Source: Cyclobacteriaceae bacterium
GTDB lineage: Bacteria; Bacteroidota; Bacteroidia; Cytophagales; Cyclobacteriaceae
Reading direction: 5' to 3'
Assembly: GCA_023151255.1 (NCBI GenBank)
Contig: JAKLJG010000010.1
Span: forward strand, 1 to 64,000
Length of the DNA: 64,000 bases
Below are positions 47,393 through 55,800 of the stretch, piece after piece. Position 1 is the first letter of the stretch; each line of letters starts with the position of its first letter. Made by a program: the position numbers and the translations under genes. Below the pieces are notes generated by a model that searched no databases, was not told where the DNA came from, and saw only the letters and a list, made by a program, of their open reading frames with translations.

Positions 47393-47690
47393 AATAACCG
47401 AACTACTATGGCGTGCTTCTGAACAAAAACTGGCCTGCCGCATACAAATGCTGCATGAGCCCTTACCGCGGATTATTCATCCTTACGGTATTTGCCGAAC
47501 CACCCGTAACCAGGTGGTAGTGGTGTGTTGGCAGGAGCGCGGCTTCACCAAAGCCGGTGCCACAGCCGGTTACCGCAACCTGCAACTTGACGAAATCGGA
47601 GAGGCCGAAGTAACGGACCAACACTTTTTTAAACGAGATGATTTTAATCCGCACGATGGCCAGTATAAAGAGTGGGTTTATCACATTTAA
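47385..47690 (+). CDS. Small protein of unknown function (WYL-like), 101 aa
   Basis: I do not recognise a firm family. The order of beta-strand-like pieces (RIIHPYGICRTTRNQVVVVCWQ..., then NLQLDEIGEAEVT and HFFKRDDFNP) recalls the ligand-binding WYL domain of transcription regulators, but without a DNA-binding part. It starts 8 bases inside selD and is therefore coupled to it. A link to selenium use is inference from position only. Its stop shares TTAA with the convergent gene. Confidence 0.72.
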   Translation: MDEITELLWRASEQKLACRIQMLHEPLPRIIHPYGICRTTRNQVVVVCWQERGFTKAGATAGYRNLQLDEIGEAEVTDQHFFKRDDFNPHDGQYKEWVYHI

Positions 47691-48379
47691 TTCTGCCGGT
47701 TTACCAGTAACGTATACGAGGCAAGGTTGCCGTTCTTATCGTATGACTCGGATTTGACCATACCCGCTTTTTCGGCAAACCATTCAACTGAAGAAAAATT
47801 CAGGTTCATAGCAACACCCATTTGCATTTGGGTGCTCGATTTGCTCGAGATCTTCCAGCATTCAAACGTTCCGGCTGGCGTGGTAATCGTCTCTTTCCCT
47901 TCCACTTTCCGCTCGGTAATAGTTACGGTAATTTTCATCGGTATCGGGCTACCCACGGCTGTCATGGTCACCGAACCGTTTTTCAAAGCCTGCCCGGCCG
48001 AAAGTTTTGAAGGCAATTCCAGGTTTTCGGTTTCAAATTTCAGTTCATACGAATCGAACGCTTTTTGCTGTTCCTGCGGAATAAACCTGCGCATATCCAT
48101 AATAAAAACACCGCCCTCGCAGGTAACATCCAAATCAGCCTCGGTAAGTTTTTTACCTTTCTCATTGTACACCACCGTGTGCAAGGTGGCCTTATAGCCA
48201 TTAGCCACAGCCTGGTAAGCCGTTACTTTCTGTTCGTTCTTGCCTACCGACTTTCCTTTACCGTTATAATTCTCATACGTCCATGTTGTTCCATCGGCCA
48301 GCACATAAAAATCATTACACTGTGCAAATGTGTAAACTGTAAAAAGAAGCAATGCCAAACTAAAGACGATGCGTTTCAT
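47687..48379 (-). CDS. TapB-like exported protein
   Basis: A 230-residue protein with a signal peptide (1-19, ending VYTFAQ). The mature part looks like the DUF3108/TapB beta-barrel-like family (GTTWTYENYNGKGK near the start, TPAGTFECWKISSKS in the middle, GMVKSESYDKNGNLASYTL near the end). Function unknown; probably periplasmic. Convergent with the small gene after selD, sharing a 4-base TTAA. Confidence 0.75.
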   Translation of the reverse strand: MKRIVFSLALLLFTVYTFAQCNDFYVLADGTTWTYENYNGKGKSVGKNEQKVTAYQAVANGYKATLHTVVYNEKGKKLTEADLDVTCEGGVFIMDMRRFIPQEQQKAFDSYELKFETENLELPSKLSAGQALKNGSVTMTAVGSPIPMKITVTITERKVEGKETITTPAGTFECWKISSKSSTQMQMGVAMNLNFSSVEWFAEKAGMVKSESYDKNGNLASYTLLVNRQN

Positions 48380-48442
48380 AGTATATTAAAATGGTATATT
48401 CCCGAATGTAGATAAAAGTTTAAAACCGGTCAAATTACCTTA

Positions 48443-49492
48443 TCATGTACGGGTGGTTCCGGGTATTTCCATAATCAAATCTGATCCATACGCCATAGCC
48501 GGAGTTTGAAAGCCGTGCTTTAAATTTTTATTGACAATTTTTTCTGCAATCAGCACACTGGTTTTGGCGGTAAGCGCGTAGCCGTTTAGCGTTTGCAGCC
48601 GGGCATGCATTTCATTCCCGGCTTCGTCCTTCACGCGGCCCCACAAATAGCTTCGGGCGGCAGCCAGTTTTTCAGCCGAAGGCCCGGGCTGCCGGTTGTC
48701 AATCTGTCGTTGCAGAAAATTTTTTACCCATTGTTGCCGAAGCAGCGGATTAATAAAGTTACTCACCTTCAGCAAACGTATTGCGCGGTTGTTCACACCG
48801 GCATAAACTTCAATGTTGGGTATGCCGGTGCTACGCCAGGCGGTGGCGATATCGCCCCAAGGGATGCACACCGTCTTGCTATTAAACGGTCCGAAATCAA
48901 CATCCAACACTTTTTCAGCGGTTTTAATGGTTACATAGCTACCTTCTTTACGGATGGTGCTTCCGTAACCAAGCCCTTGAACCATGGTTTTAGCCGTGCC
49001 CCTTGAAAATCCGCCTGACGATGCAAAAGCCATTTGCAAACTGGTGGCCGTAGGAAGTTTCTCTTTAAGGTGAAGTGCCAGACAATCCGATGGCACCACG
49101 TCAAAACCGGTGCCGGGCATGAGCATAATACCCTTTTTCTTTGCGGCTTCATCGTAACTAAAAATCCTATCAAACACCTGGTATTCACCGGTAATGTCAG
49201 TGTAATGAGTGCCGGTATTCAAACAGGCTTCCACCATTTGCCGGGCAGTAAACTGAAACGGGCCCGCGCAATGAATAACCATGGCTCCTTTTTCAAGCAG
49301 GGCATGCAATGCCTTCGTATCAGCTAACGCAACCGACTCAACCGGATAACCCGTTTCAGCACCTTGTTCAGCCAACTGCCGGCTGTCGCGACCCGATAAA
49401 ATCACTGTAAGTCCGCGCCTGCGGCATTCCTCAACAATCAAACGACCGGTATAGCCGTACGAACCGTAAATAATAATTGTATCAATTGCCAT
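48443..49492 (-). CDS. Saccharopine dehydrogenase-like / trans-acting enoyl reductase family protein
   Basis: The 349-residue protein opens with a Rossmann dinucleotide motif, IIYGSYGYTGRLIVEE, and continues with the family core (VIHCAGPFQFTARQMVEACLNTGTHYTDITGE split by small changes). Members reduce diverse substrates and are often misnamed saccharopine dehydrogenase. No lysine genes are near. It overlaps the upstream glycine-zipper gene by 11 bases and is the last of the pyrH operon. Confidence 0.85.
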   Translation of the reverse strand: MAIDTIIIYGSYGYTGRLIVEECRRRGLTVILSGRDSRQLAEQGAETGYPVESVALADTKALHALLEKGAMVIHCAGPFQFTARQMVEACLNTGTHYTDITGEYQVFDRIFSYDEAAKKKGIMLMPGTGFDVVPSDCLALHLKEKLPTATSLQMAFASSGGFSRGTAKTMVQGLGYGSTIRKEGSYVTIKTAEKVLDVDFGPFNSKTVCIPWGDIATAWRSTGIPNIEVYAGVNNRAIRLLKVSNFINPLLRQQWVKNFLQRQIDNRQPGPSAEKLAAARSYLWGRVKDEAGNEMHARLQTLNGYALTAKTSVLIAEKIVNKNLKHGFQTPAMAYGSDLIMEIPGTTRT

Positions 49493-50000
49493 CGTTAGCC
49501 AGTCTATACCGGTTTAGTTTCGGTAATAGATTTTTGTACTGTTCTGAACTGCCCAATACATAAAATGCTTTTGCTGACGTGCCTGTGATAAACCCGATAA
49601 ACCCCCCGGCAAACGCGCCCAGCAATCCGCCTCCGGCTGCGTGCCCCAGTTGATTGATGTTGGTGCCGCTGCCTGTGTTAAACTCATCCCAACCAATACC
49701 AAAGCCGATGATAAAGCCAATGCCTGCACCGATAAAGGTATTGCGCTTAACGCTGTTTACTTTCCGGATTTCCAACCGGTATATTTCTTCCGGAACAACT
49801 TGTTTTGTTTCGGCCAGGTTAGAAAGACCGGCTATCGTTATTCCGGTTTCACCGGCTTCGATTAGCATACCGGTATATTGCTCTCCGTTTTTCAGGTATA
49901 GTTTTATCAGCGATGCGCCCCTGGGGTAATTGATTTTTTGTTGCGCTCCGGCAACAGTAAAAATGAAAATAAGTGAAACTAAAGAGCCTGCCTGCCTCAT
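49482..50000 (-). CDS. Exported glycine-zipper protein of unknown function
   Basis: A 172-residue protein with a signal peptide (1-19, ending FTVAGAQ), a small beta domain (IKLYLKNGEQYTGMLIEAG) and two Gly-rich hydrophobic hairpins (about 93-106 and 120-145, for example GGGLLGAFAGGFIGF) like membrane-inserting glycine zippers. It overlaps both neighbours, by 4 bases upstream and 11 downstream. Confidence 0.72.
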   Translation of the reverse strand: MRQAGSLVSLIFIFTVAGAQQKINYPRGASLIKLYLKNGEQYTGMLIEAGETGITIAGLSNLAETKQVVPEEIYRLEIRKVNSVKRNTFIGAGIGFIIGFGIGWDEFNTGSGTNINQLGHAAGGGLLGAFAGGFIGFITGTSAKAFYVLGSSEQYKNLLPKLNRYRLANDGN

Positions 50001-50419
50001 GGCTGAGAGCTTCGTTCCACACGGGTAACAAACACCCGGGTATCGCCACGCCAGGGAAACTTCATGTAGCGCTTTACAAAATGAAGGTTTACGCGCTCGC
50101 CTGTTAACGCCACGGCCTGCAGTTCATTCAGCACCTCGGTTTCACTTGATTCAACTGAAAAATCATAGGTTTCGGCAAGCGGGCTGGCTCCCTTTAAAGT
50201 ACCAAAAGCTTCACGGCTAAGCTGCCCTTCGTAGGTTTTAAAGATCACTCCCTTTTCGGCAATACGCAAAACTTTGCCGGCCATCACTCCACGTTCAAAA
50301 ACACCAAAATACAGAAACAACATTACTGCCAAGCCAAGGCCCAGTAAAACCAGGAGTAAGCGTTTAACGAATTTTACCGTTGCTGTTTTTGCACGACTTA
50401 CAAAGCCCTGATTTTCCAT
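49997..50419 (-). CDS. Single-pass membrane protein of unknown function, 140 aa
   Basis: One membrane segment (about 19-43, RLLLVLLGLGLAVMLFLYFGVF) is followed by a soluble domain with GVIFKTYEGQLSREAFG. Homologues in Bacteroidota are often labelled 6-phosphogluconate dehydrogenase, but no Rossmann fold or active-site motif is present here and I reject that name. It lies 2 bases after frr and overlaps the next gene by 4 bases. Confidence 0.78.
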   Translation of the reverse strand: MENQGFVSRAKTATVKFVKRLLLVLLGLGLAVMLFLYFGVFERGVMAGKVLRIAEKGVIFKTYEGQLSREAFGTLKGASPLAETYDFSVESSETEVLNELQAVALTGERVNLHFVKRYMKFPWRGDTRVFVTRVERSSQP

Positions 50420-50421
50420 GG

Positions 50422-50976
50422 TTAAACCGTTAGAATTTCACTTTCCTTTTTCTTCATCAGGGCGTCAATCTTGGCTATAAACTCATCGGTAAACTTCTGT
50501 ACAGTGGCTTCGGCATCTTTAATATCATCTTCACTGGTGCCCTTTATCTTCTTCAGGTGCTCGTTGGTCTCTTTGCGGATGTTGCGTATGCTAACGCGGC
50601 CCTGCTCACACTCGTGCCCAACCTGTTTTACCAGTTGTTTACGTCTTTCTTCGGTTAGCATCGGTATATTAACAATTACCTGCTGGCCATCATTTTGCGG
50701 GTTAAGGCCCAGGTTGGCATCGCGGATGGCCTTTTCAATTTCGGGAATGAGGTTCTTCTCCCAGGGTTTGATGAAGATGGTCCGTGCATCGGGGGTGGTC
50801 ATTGATGACACCTGGTTTAGCGGTGTCATGGTGCCGTAATAAGAAACCTGCACCCCATCGAGCATAGCCGGGTTGGCTTTGCCCGCACGGATTTTCGTTA
50901 ACTCATGCCCCACATGGTTAAGCGTCTTCATCATGTGTTCTTTGGCATCTTCAAGGTACATTTCAATTTCGTCCAT
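50422..50976 (-). CDS. frr: Ribosome recycling factor
   Basis: RRF splits post-termination ribosomes together with EF-G. The 184-residue protein has the typical N-terminal HVGHELTKIRAGKANPAML and PLNQVSSM..., and a long C-terminal helical arm (KGTSEDDIKDAEATVQKFTD). It follows pyrH by 62 bases, the standard pyrH-frr order. Confidence 0.97.
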   Translation of the reverse strand: MDEIEMYLEDAKEHMMKTLNHVGHELTKIRAGKANPAMLDGVQVSYYGTMTPLNQVSSMTTPDARTIFIKPWEKNLIPEIEKAIRDANLGLNPQNDGQQVIVNIPMLTEERRKQLVKQVGHECEQGRVSIRNIRKETNEHLKKIKGTSEDDIKDAEATVQKFTDEFIAKIDALMKKKESEILTV

Positions 50977-51038
50977 AATACAACGGTTTTCTATCGAAAC
51001 AACACTACATGCAAGTTACTTCGCATCGTGAAAAGGAA

Positions 51039-51746
51039 CTAACTGATAAGCGTGCCGGCCTCTTCGCCCATTGCTACTTTCATCAGGTTTCCCTTCTTAT
51101 TCATATCGAAAACAATTATCGGCAATTTGTTTTCCATACATAGCGTAAAGGCGGTCATGTCCATAATGTTTAGGTTTTTCTCATAAGCTTCCTGGAACGA
51201 CAGCTTGCTGTAGCGGACGGCATCGTTAAACTTTTCGGGATCTTTATTGTACACACCATCCACGCGTGTTCCCTTCAACACTACGTTGGCCTGTATTTCA
51301 ATGGCGCGCAGGCTGGCGGTGGAGTCGGTGGTGAAATACGGGTTGCCGATGCCTGCCCCGAAAATAACAATCCGACCCTTTTCGAGGTGGCGGATGGCCC
51401 TGCGCCTGATAAACGGTTCGCACACCTGCTCCATTTTAATGCCCGACATCAGCCGGGTGTATAGCCCGTGCCGTTCAAGCGCACTCTGCAAGGCCATGGC
51501 ATTGATAACAGTTGCCAACATACCCATGTAATCGCCCTGCACGCGGTCAATACCCAATACATCGGCCTCGCCTCCGCGAAAAATATTTCCACCTCCTATT
51601 ACAATGGCCAGTTCAACGCCTTTCTCCTTAACACGCTTAACTTCTTCAGAATATTGCTCAAGCATGGCCGGGTCGATGTGGGTTTCTTTGTTGGAGCCCT
51701 GCAGGGCCTCTCCGCTAAGTTTGAGCAGGATGCGCTTGTACTTCAT
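51039..51746 (-). CDS. pyrH: UMP kinase
   Basis: Amino-acid-kinase-fold UMP kinase of 235 residues, starting [17 protein letters not shown], with the glycine loop [10 protein letters not shown] and [14 protein letters not shown]. First gene of the minus-strand unit pyrH-frr-membrane protein-glycine zipper-saccharopine DH-like. An upstream TATATTGC may be its -7 element but is one base off consensus. Confidence 0.97.
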   Translation of the reverse strand: MKYKRILLKLSGEALQGSNKETHIDPAMLEQYSEEVKRVKEKGVELAIVIGGGNIFRGGEADVLGIDRVQGDYMGMLATVINAMALQSALERHGLYTRLMSGIKMEQVCEPFIRRRAIRHLEKGRIVIFGAGIGNPYFTTDSTASLRAIEIQANVVLKGTRVDGVYNKDPEKFNDAVRYSKLSFQEAYEKNLNIMDMTAFTLCMENKLPIIVFDMNKKGNLMKVAMGEEAGTLIS

Positions 51747-51804
51747 AACTGATGACTAAAATCCCGGCAATATATTCAGAAATGCGGCATGCATCAAAAG
51801 CGTT

Positions 51805-52305
51805 TCAGCTGCCGAATTCAATCAACACCTGTCCTTTCTCAACGCTGTCGCCTTTTTTTACTTTAACGGTTTTAACGGTGGCCGGGCCGGATGCCTTCAG
51901 TACATTTTCCATCTTCATGGCTTCCAGAATAAGCAGCGGATCGCCTGCATTGACGGCATCACCTGTGGCTACCTTCAAGTCAACAATCAGCCCGGGCATT
52001 GGCGCCTTAATTAGCTGCAGAGCACCGGTCGATGCACTGTTCATCCCCAGTTTTTCCAGCAGCAAATCAAAGCGATCCTTAACCTTCACCTCGTAGTTGG
52101 TGCCGTTGATCTTAATGGTAAAAACCTTTGCTGTGGGATCAGCCTTGACCACTTCGGCCCGGTAACTTTGTTTATTATAAATGATGTGGAAGTAACCGTC
52201 ACCGATTTCCACCACATCCCAATCCAATCTTTCCCCATCGACCAGTAGGCCGTCAGGCGAAGAGGCCAGCGAAAACGTGCGTTTATTAACCTGAGCTGTA
52301 AGCAT
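51805..52305 (-). CDS. Stand-alone biotin carrier protein
   Basis: I take ATG 52305 (MLTAQVNKRTF), 166 residues; the longer form from 52365 would include the promoter of this gene and run into the riboswitch. The C-terminal biotinyl domain (about 98-166) has the biotin site EAMKMEN with Lys131, and a hinge PMPG. The N-terminal half (about 1-90) matches the spacer of acyl-CoA carboxylase carrier subunits. It likely serves a propionyl- or acetyl-CoA carboxylase, whose other subunits are not in the window. Confidence 0.88.
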   Translation of the reverse strand: MLTAQVNKRTFSLASSPDGLLVDGERLDWDVVEIGDGYFHIIYNKQSYRAEVVKADPTAKVFTIKINGTNYEVKVKDRFDLLLEKLGMNSASTGALQLIKAPMPGLIVDLKVATGDAVNAGDPLLILEAMKMENVLKASGPATVKTVKVKKGDSVEKGQVLIEFGS

Positions 52306-52308
52306 GGT

Positions 52309-52316
52309 CAAAAATA
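52309..52316 (-). promoter_or_regulatory. -7 element (TATTTTTG) of the biotin carrier gene
   Basis: A perfect TAnnTTTG element on the minus strand ends 3 bases before the ATG at 52305. The predicted start of transcription is the A of the ATG, a leaderless arrangement like that at 28987-28998. Confidence 0.5.
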
Positions 52317-52325
52317 GAACATACC

Positions 52326-52358
52326 TTGCAGAAATCAGCATACAGATGATTACCTTTG
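52326..52358 (+). promoter_or_regulatory. Promoter of the TPP-riboswitch transcript
   Basis: TTG at 52326-52328 and a perfect -7 element TACCTTTG at 52351-52358, 22 bases apart. The expected start is near 52362, which is inside the 5' strand of the riboswitch P1 helix (52356-52363). Confidence 0.6.
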
Positions 52359-52439
52359 CCTCCAAGGGGTGCCTTAAAACAACGGGCTGAGATTATACCC
52401 ATAGAACCTGATGCCGGTAATGCGGCCGAAGGGAGGCAA
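52356..52439 (+). ncRNA. TPP riboswitch (THI element)
   Basis: The conserved thiamin pyrophosphate aptamer core is present: GGGGTGCC, then GGGCTGAGATTATACCC, GAACCTGATGCCGGTAATGC and GAAGGGAGG. Eight bases TTGCCTCC (52356-52363) can close P1 with GGAGGCAA (52432-52439). Downstream, GTCCTGATGGCAGGAC (52441-52456) and GCGGCACA/TGTGCTGC hairpins lie before the ATG at 52512 and may form the expression platform. TPP binding is expected to repress the receptor gene. Confidence 0.95.
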
Positions 52440-52511
52440 TGTCCTGATGGCAGGACGGTTTAATGTAAGCGGCACATTCCCCTGTGTGCTGCAGGCTTAA
52501 ACCAGATAAAC

Positions 52512-54869
52512 ATGATTAAAAAAATTGCAGTTGTTTGCATGCTGCTGGCAAGCAGCGGTGCATACACCCAACATCGTATTCACGGCAAAGTTGAAGATGC
52601 CAAAACTAAAACCGCCCTGGCGGGTGCTACCGTTACACGACTGAATGATCGGGTAACGACCGTAACTGATCGAGACGGTTATTTCAGCATCGCACCGTTA
52701 ACGGAAGGGGTTACTGGGCTTGAGGTTCGGTTTGTTGGTTATGAAACGCAACAGCTAACTGTAAAACCCGGTGAAGATGAACTGCTGATCGGGTTAGTTG
52801 AAGCGGCCCGACTAACGGATGAGGTGATTATCGTGGCCACCCGTGCGGGCGAAAAAACACCAACCACCTTTACTACCGTTTCAAAAGAAGAATTGCAGCG
52901 ACAAAATTTCGGACAGGATTTACCCCTGTTACTCAACTGGACACCTTCGCTGGTTACCACATCCGATGCCGGCAACGGCTTTGGCTATACCGGCATGCGC
53001 ATCCGCGGAAGCGATGCCACCCGCATTAACGTAACCATCAACGGCATCCCGTACAACGACAGCGAATCGCAGGGTACGTTTTGGGTTGACATCCCTGATA
53101 TTGCCTCATCCACCCAGAGCATCCAAATCCAGCGGGGTGTCGGCACTTCTACCAATGGCGGGGGCGCTTTTGGTGCCACCGTAAATTTACAAACCAACAC
53201 ATTGATAGCTGAACCGTATGCCGAGGCAATTGTTTCGGCAGGATCGTTTAACACCCAGCGCTACACAGTTCAATCCGGAACGGGGTTGCTCAACGGTAAA
53301 TGGGCCTTAGATGCACGCCTTTCCAGAATTACTTCTGACGGCTACGTGGAGCGCGCCTCATCTGATTTGGGTTCGTATTTTCTGAGTGCGGGCTATCATG
53401 GTAAAAACACGTTGGTTAAAGCCCTTGTTTTTGGCGGCCACGAAGTCACGTATCAGTCGTGGTACGGCCTGGATGAAACCACCATGAGATTAAACAGGCG
53501 GTTTAACTATGCCGGTGCGATTTATGACGAAAACTATAATGTGCTGCGGTATTATGAAAACCAGGTTGACGATTACACACAACATCATTACCAATTGCAT
53601 GTTTCTCAAAGGCTTAATCCGAACTGGAATGCCACTATAGCCCTTCACTATACACGTGGATTTGGGTTTTATGAAGAATACCACCAGGGCGATTCATTAA
53701 AATACCTCGGCTTGCCCGATTACACCGTTGGCGATACTACTATTTCAGCCATGGATGTGGTGGTGCAGCGGTGGCTCGATAACCATTTTTACGGCACCAC
53801 CTTCTCATTGAATTACGAAAAGAACCGCACCAACCTGATTATCGGAGGCGCACTGAATCAATACGGCAATGCGCGCCACTTCGGCAAGCTGATTTGGGCC
53901 CAGTTCGCTGATGCAGTTCCTTCAACCAACTATACCTATTACAACGGCTCATCCGTAAAGAATGATTTAAACGGGTACATTAAATTCCATTACGATATAA
54001 CAAACCGGTTGAATGGATTTATCGACTTGCAGTACAGGCATGTTTTCTATAAAACAGCAGGCCTGCGCGATGATCAAAGCAGGTATGAGGTAACTGAAAC
54101 CTTCAATTTCTTAAATCCGAAAGCCGGTATCAGCTACACGCTGGCAGATCAAAGTATGCTCTATGCTTCCTATGCCATTGCCCACCGCGAACCGAACCGT
54201 ACGGATTACCTCGACAGTGACACCAAGCCTAAACCCGAACGCCTGGGCAACCTGGAGGCCGGCTGGCGAAAACAAACGCCTGCCCAAACCATTGAAATAA
54301 ACTACTACCTGATGAGCTACAAAGATCAACTGGTACTTACCGGTGAACTGGACAACGCAGGTTATCCCATCCGTGCAAACGTGGGCAGCAGTTACCGCAC
54401 CGGTATGGAAGTATCATCCGGCTTACGGTTAAACCGATCACTCACCTGGAATATCAATGCCACGCTTAGTAAAAATATTAACCGCAACTATACGTTTACC
54501 GACAGTAACAACGATTTGGTAACACGCAACACCCCGATCATTCTTTCACCCAATTTCGTTACCGGCAGTCAACTTACCTGGCAACTCAACAGGCTGGTTA
54601 CGGCCTCGTTGTTAAGCAAGTATGTTGGCGGCCAATTTCTTGACAATACCGGAGATGAATCGCTTAACCTGGATGCTTATTTTGTAAATGATTTGCGTTT
54701 AAGTTATCGGGTTCCGCTTAAAGCATTTCGCACCATAGAAGTAAGCTTGCTGGTTAATAACATATTTAATGCAGACTATGCAGCCAATGGTTACGTCTAT
54801 AACGGAACCGCATATTATTACCCACAAGCAGGCCGGCATTATTTGGCCATGCTGCAGCTGAAATTTTAA
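52512..54869 (+). CDS. TonB-dependent receptor, probably for thiamin
   Basis: A 785-residue outer-membrane receptor: signal peptide 1-19, carboxypeptidase-regulatory-like domain (20-95), TonB-box region (LTDEVIIVATRAGEKTP), plug (GMRIRGSDATRINVTINGIPYNDSESQGTFW in part) and a barrel ending AMLQLKF with terminal Phe. The TPP riboswitch in its leader points to uptake of thiamin or a precursor; receptors of this kind have been predicted in Bacteroidota. No pnuT/thiamin transporter gene follows. Confidence 0.92.
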   Translation: MIKKIAVVCMLLASSGAYTQHRIHGKVEDAKTKTALAGATVTRLNDRVTTVTDRDGYFSIAPLTEGVTGLEVRFVGYETQQLTVKPGEDELLIGLVEAARLTDEVIIVATRAGEKTPTTFTTVSKEELQRQNFGQDLPLLLNWTPSLVTTSDAGNGFGYTGMRIRGSDATRINVTINGIPYNDSESQGTFWVDIPDIASSTQSIQIQRGVGTSTNGGGAFGATVNLQTNTLIAEPYAEAIVSAGSFNTQRYTVQSGTGLLNGKWALDARLSRITSDGYVERASSDLGSYFLSAGYHGKNTLVKALVFGGHEVTYQSWYGLDETTMRLNRRFNYAGAIYDENYNVLRYYENQVDDYTQHHYQLHVSQRLNPNWNATIALHYTRGFGFYEEYHQGDSLKYLGLPDYTVGDTTISAMDVVVQRWLDNHFYGTTFSLNYEKNRTNLIIGGALNQYGNARHFGKLIWAQFADAVPSTNYTYYNGSSVKNDLNGYIKFHYDITNRLNGFIDLQYRHVFYKTAGLRDDQSRYEVTETFNFLNPKAGISYTLADQSMLYASYAIAHREPNRTDYLDSDTKPKPERLGNLEAGWRKQTPAQTIEINYYLMSYKDQLVLTGELDNAGYPIRANVGSSYRTGMEVSSGLRLNRSLTWNINATLSKNINRNYTFTDSNNDLVTRNTPIILSPNFVTGSQLTWQLNRLVTASLLSKYVGGQFLDNTGDESLNLDAYFVNDLRLSYRVPLKAFRTIEVSLLVNNIFNADYAANGYVYNGTAYYYPQAGRHYLAMLQLKF

Positions 54870-54924
54870 CAATTCTTTTAACCCGTAATCTTAAAGTGTA
54901 TAAGGAAATGGCCGGGGGTGTGCT

Positions 54925-54932
54925 TACTTTTG
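54925..54932 (+). promoter_or_regulatory. -7 element (TACTTTTG) upstream of the UbiA gene
   Basis: A perfect TAnnTTTG element 12 bases before ATG 54945; expected leader about 9 bases. Confidence 0.5.
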
Positions 54933-54944
54933 CCCTCTCCGGCC

Positions 54945-55790
54945 ATGACCTCCTTTAAAGCCCTTGCTGAATCATTACTGCGCCTGACACGGGCCTGGAA
55001 CCTGATTATCCTGGCTCTTGCTCAGTATTTTACAGCCTATTTTCTGATTGGGAGCCACACCCTGCCGGACTGGCGGCTGTTTGTGCTGGTCGCCTCAACC
55101 GCCCTGATTGCCGCAGCAGGGTATGTAATCAACGATTATTACGATATGAAAATAGACATCATCAACCGGCCCGGCCGGGTGGTGGTGGGCAAGTTTATTC
55201 ACCGAAGGTTTGCCATCATGCTGCATGCACTATTATCGTTCATGGGTATTGCACTGGGGCTTCTGTTATCATGGTGGATTGTTGCCATCAATGTTTTTTC
55301 AGTGGCCATGTTATGGTTCTATTCAAACCTGCTGAAACGATTACCGTTTGTAGGCAACCTGGCCGTTTCTATTTTAACCGGGCTTTCCATCGCGGTGATT
55401 AACCTGCTGTATCATACACCCAACCTGCTGGTAATCATCTATGCGGTCTTTGCATTTTTTATGACACTGATTCGTGAAGTCATCAAAGACATGGAAGACT
55501 TAAAAGGCGATAACACGTACGGATGCAAAACACTTCCGATTGTTTGGGGAGTGCGCAAGACTAAACTATTTCTTTACGCACTTATCGCCCTGTTTACATT
55601 AAGTGTATTGTTTATCAACTACGTCTATGTGAAATTGCAGATGATTTATTTTATCATGTTCCTGTTCGTGCCGTTGGCCTGGCTGGTGTCGCGCCTGGCA
55701 CGGGCCGATACCATGCGCGATTTCGGCTGGCTGAGCAGTTTTTGCAAGGTGATTCTGCTGCTCGGCATTTTAAGCATGGCCCTTGTTTAG
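54945..55790 (+). CDS. UbiA prenyltransferase, DGGGP-synthase-like
   Basis: I choose ATG 54945 (MTSFKALAESLLRLTRAWN), 281 residues, about eight membrane segments. The first Asp-rich motif NDYYDMKIDIINRPGR and second motif REVIKDMEDLKGD are close to those of archaeal digeranylgeranylglyceryl phosphate synthase, which adds a second prenyl chain to GGGP, and differ from menaquinone MenA. Together with the GGGP synthase at 32603 it may make archaeal-type ether lipid. Other polyprenyl acceptors cannot be excluded. Confidence 0.85.
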   Translation: MTSFKALAESLLRLTRAWNLIILALAQYFTAYFLIGSHTLPDWRLFVLVASTALIAAAGYVINDYYDMKIDIINRPGRVVVGKFIHRRFAIMLHALLSFMGIALGLLLSWWIVAINVFSVAMLWFYSNLLKRLPFVGNLAVSILTGLSIAVINLLYHTPNLLVIIYAVFAFFMTLIREVIKDMEDLKGDNTYGCKTLPIVWGVRKTKLFLYALIALFTLSVLFINYVYVKLQMIYFIMFLFVPLAWLVSRLARADTMRDFGWLSSFCKVILLLGILSMALV

Positions 55791-55800
55791 TTTTTTATTT

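Noticed and set aside
49997-50419. 6-phosphogluconate dehydrogenase
   Set aside because: The 140-residue protein has one membrane segment and no Rossmann fold or active-site motif; the name is a likely carried-over misannotation.
52306-52365. Longer start for the biotin carrier at 52365
   Set aside because: It would place coding sequence over the gene's own -7 element and the riboswitch P1; the ATG at 52305 begins the conserved part.
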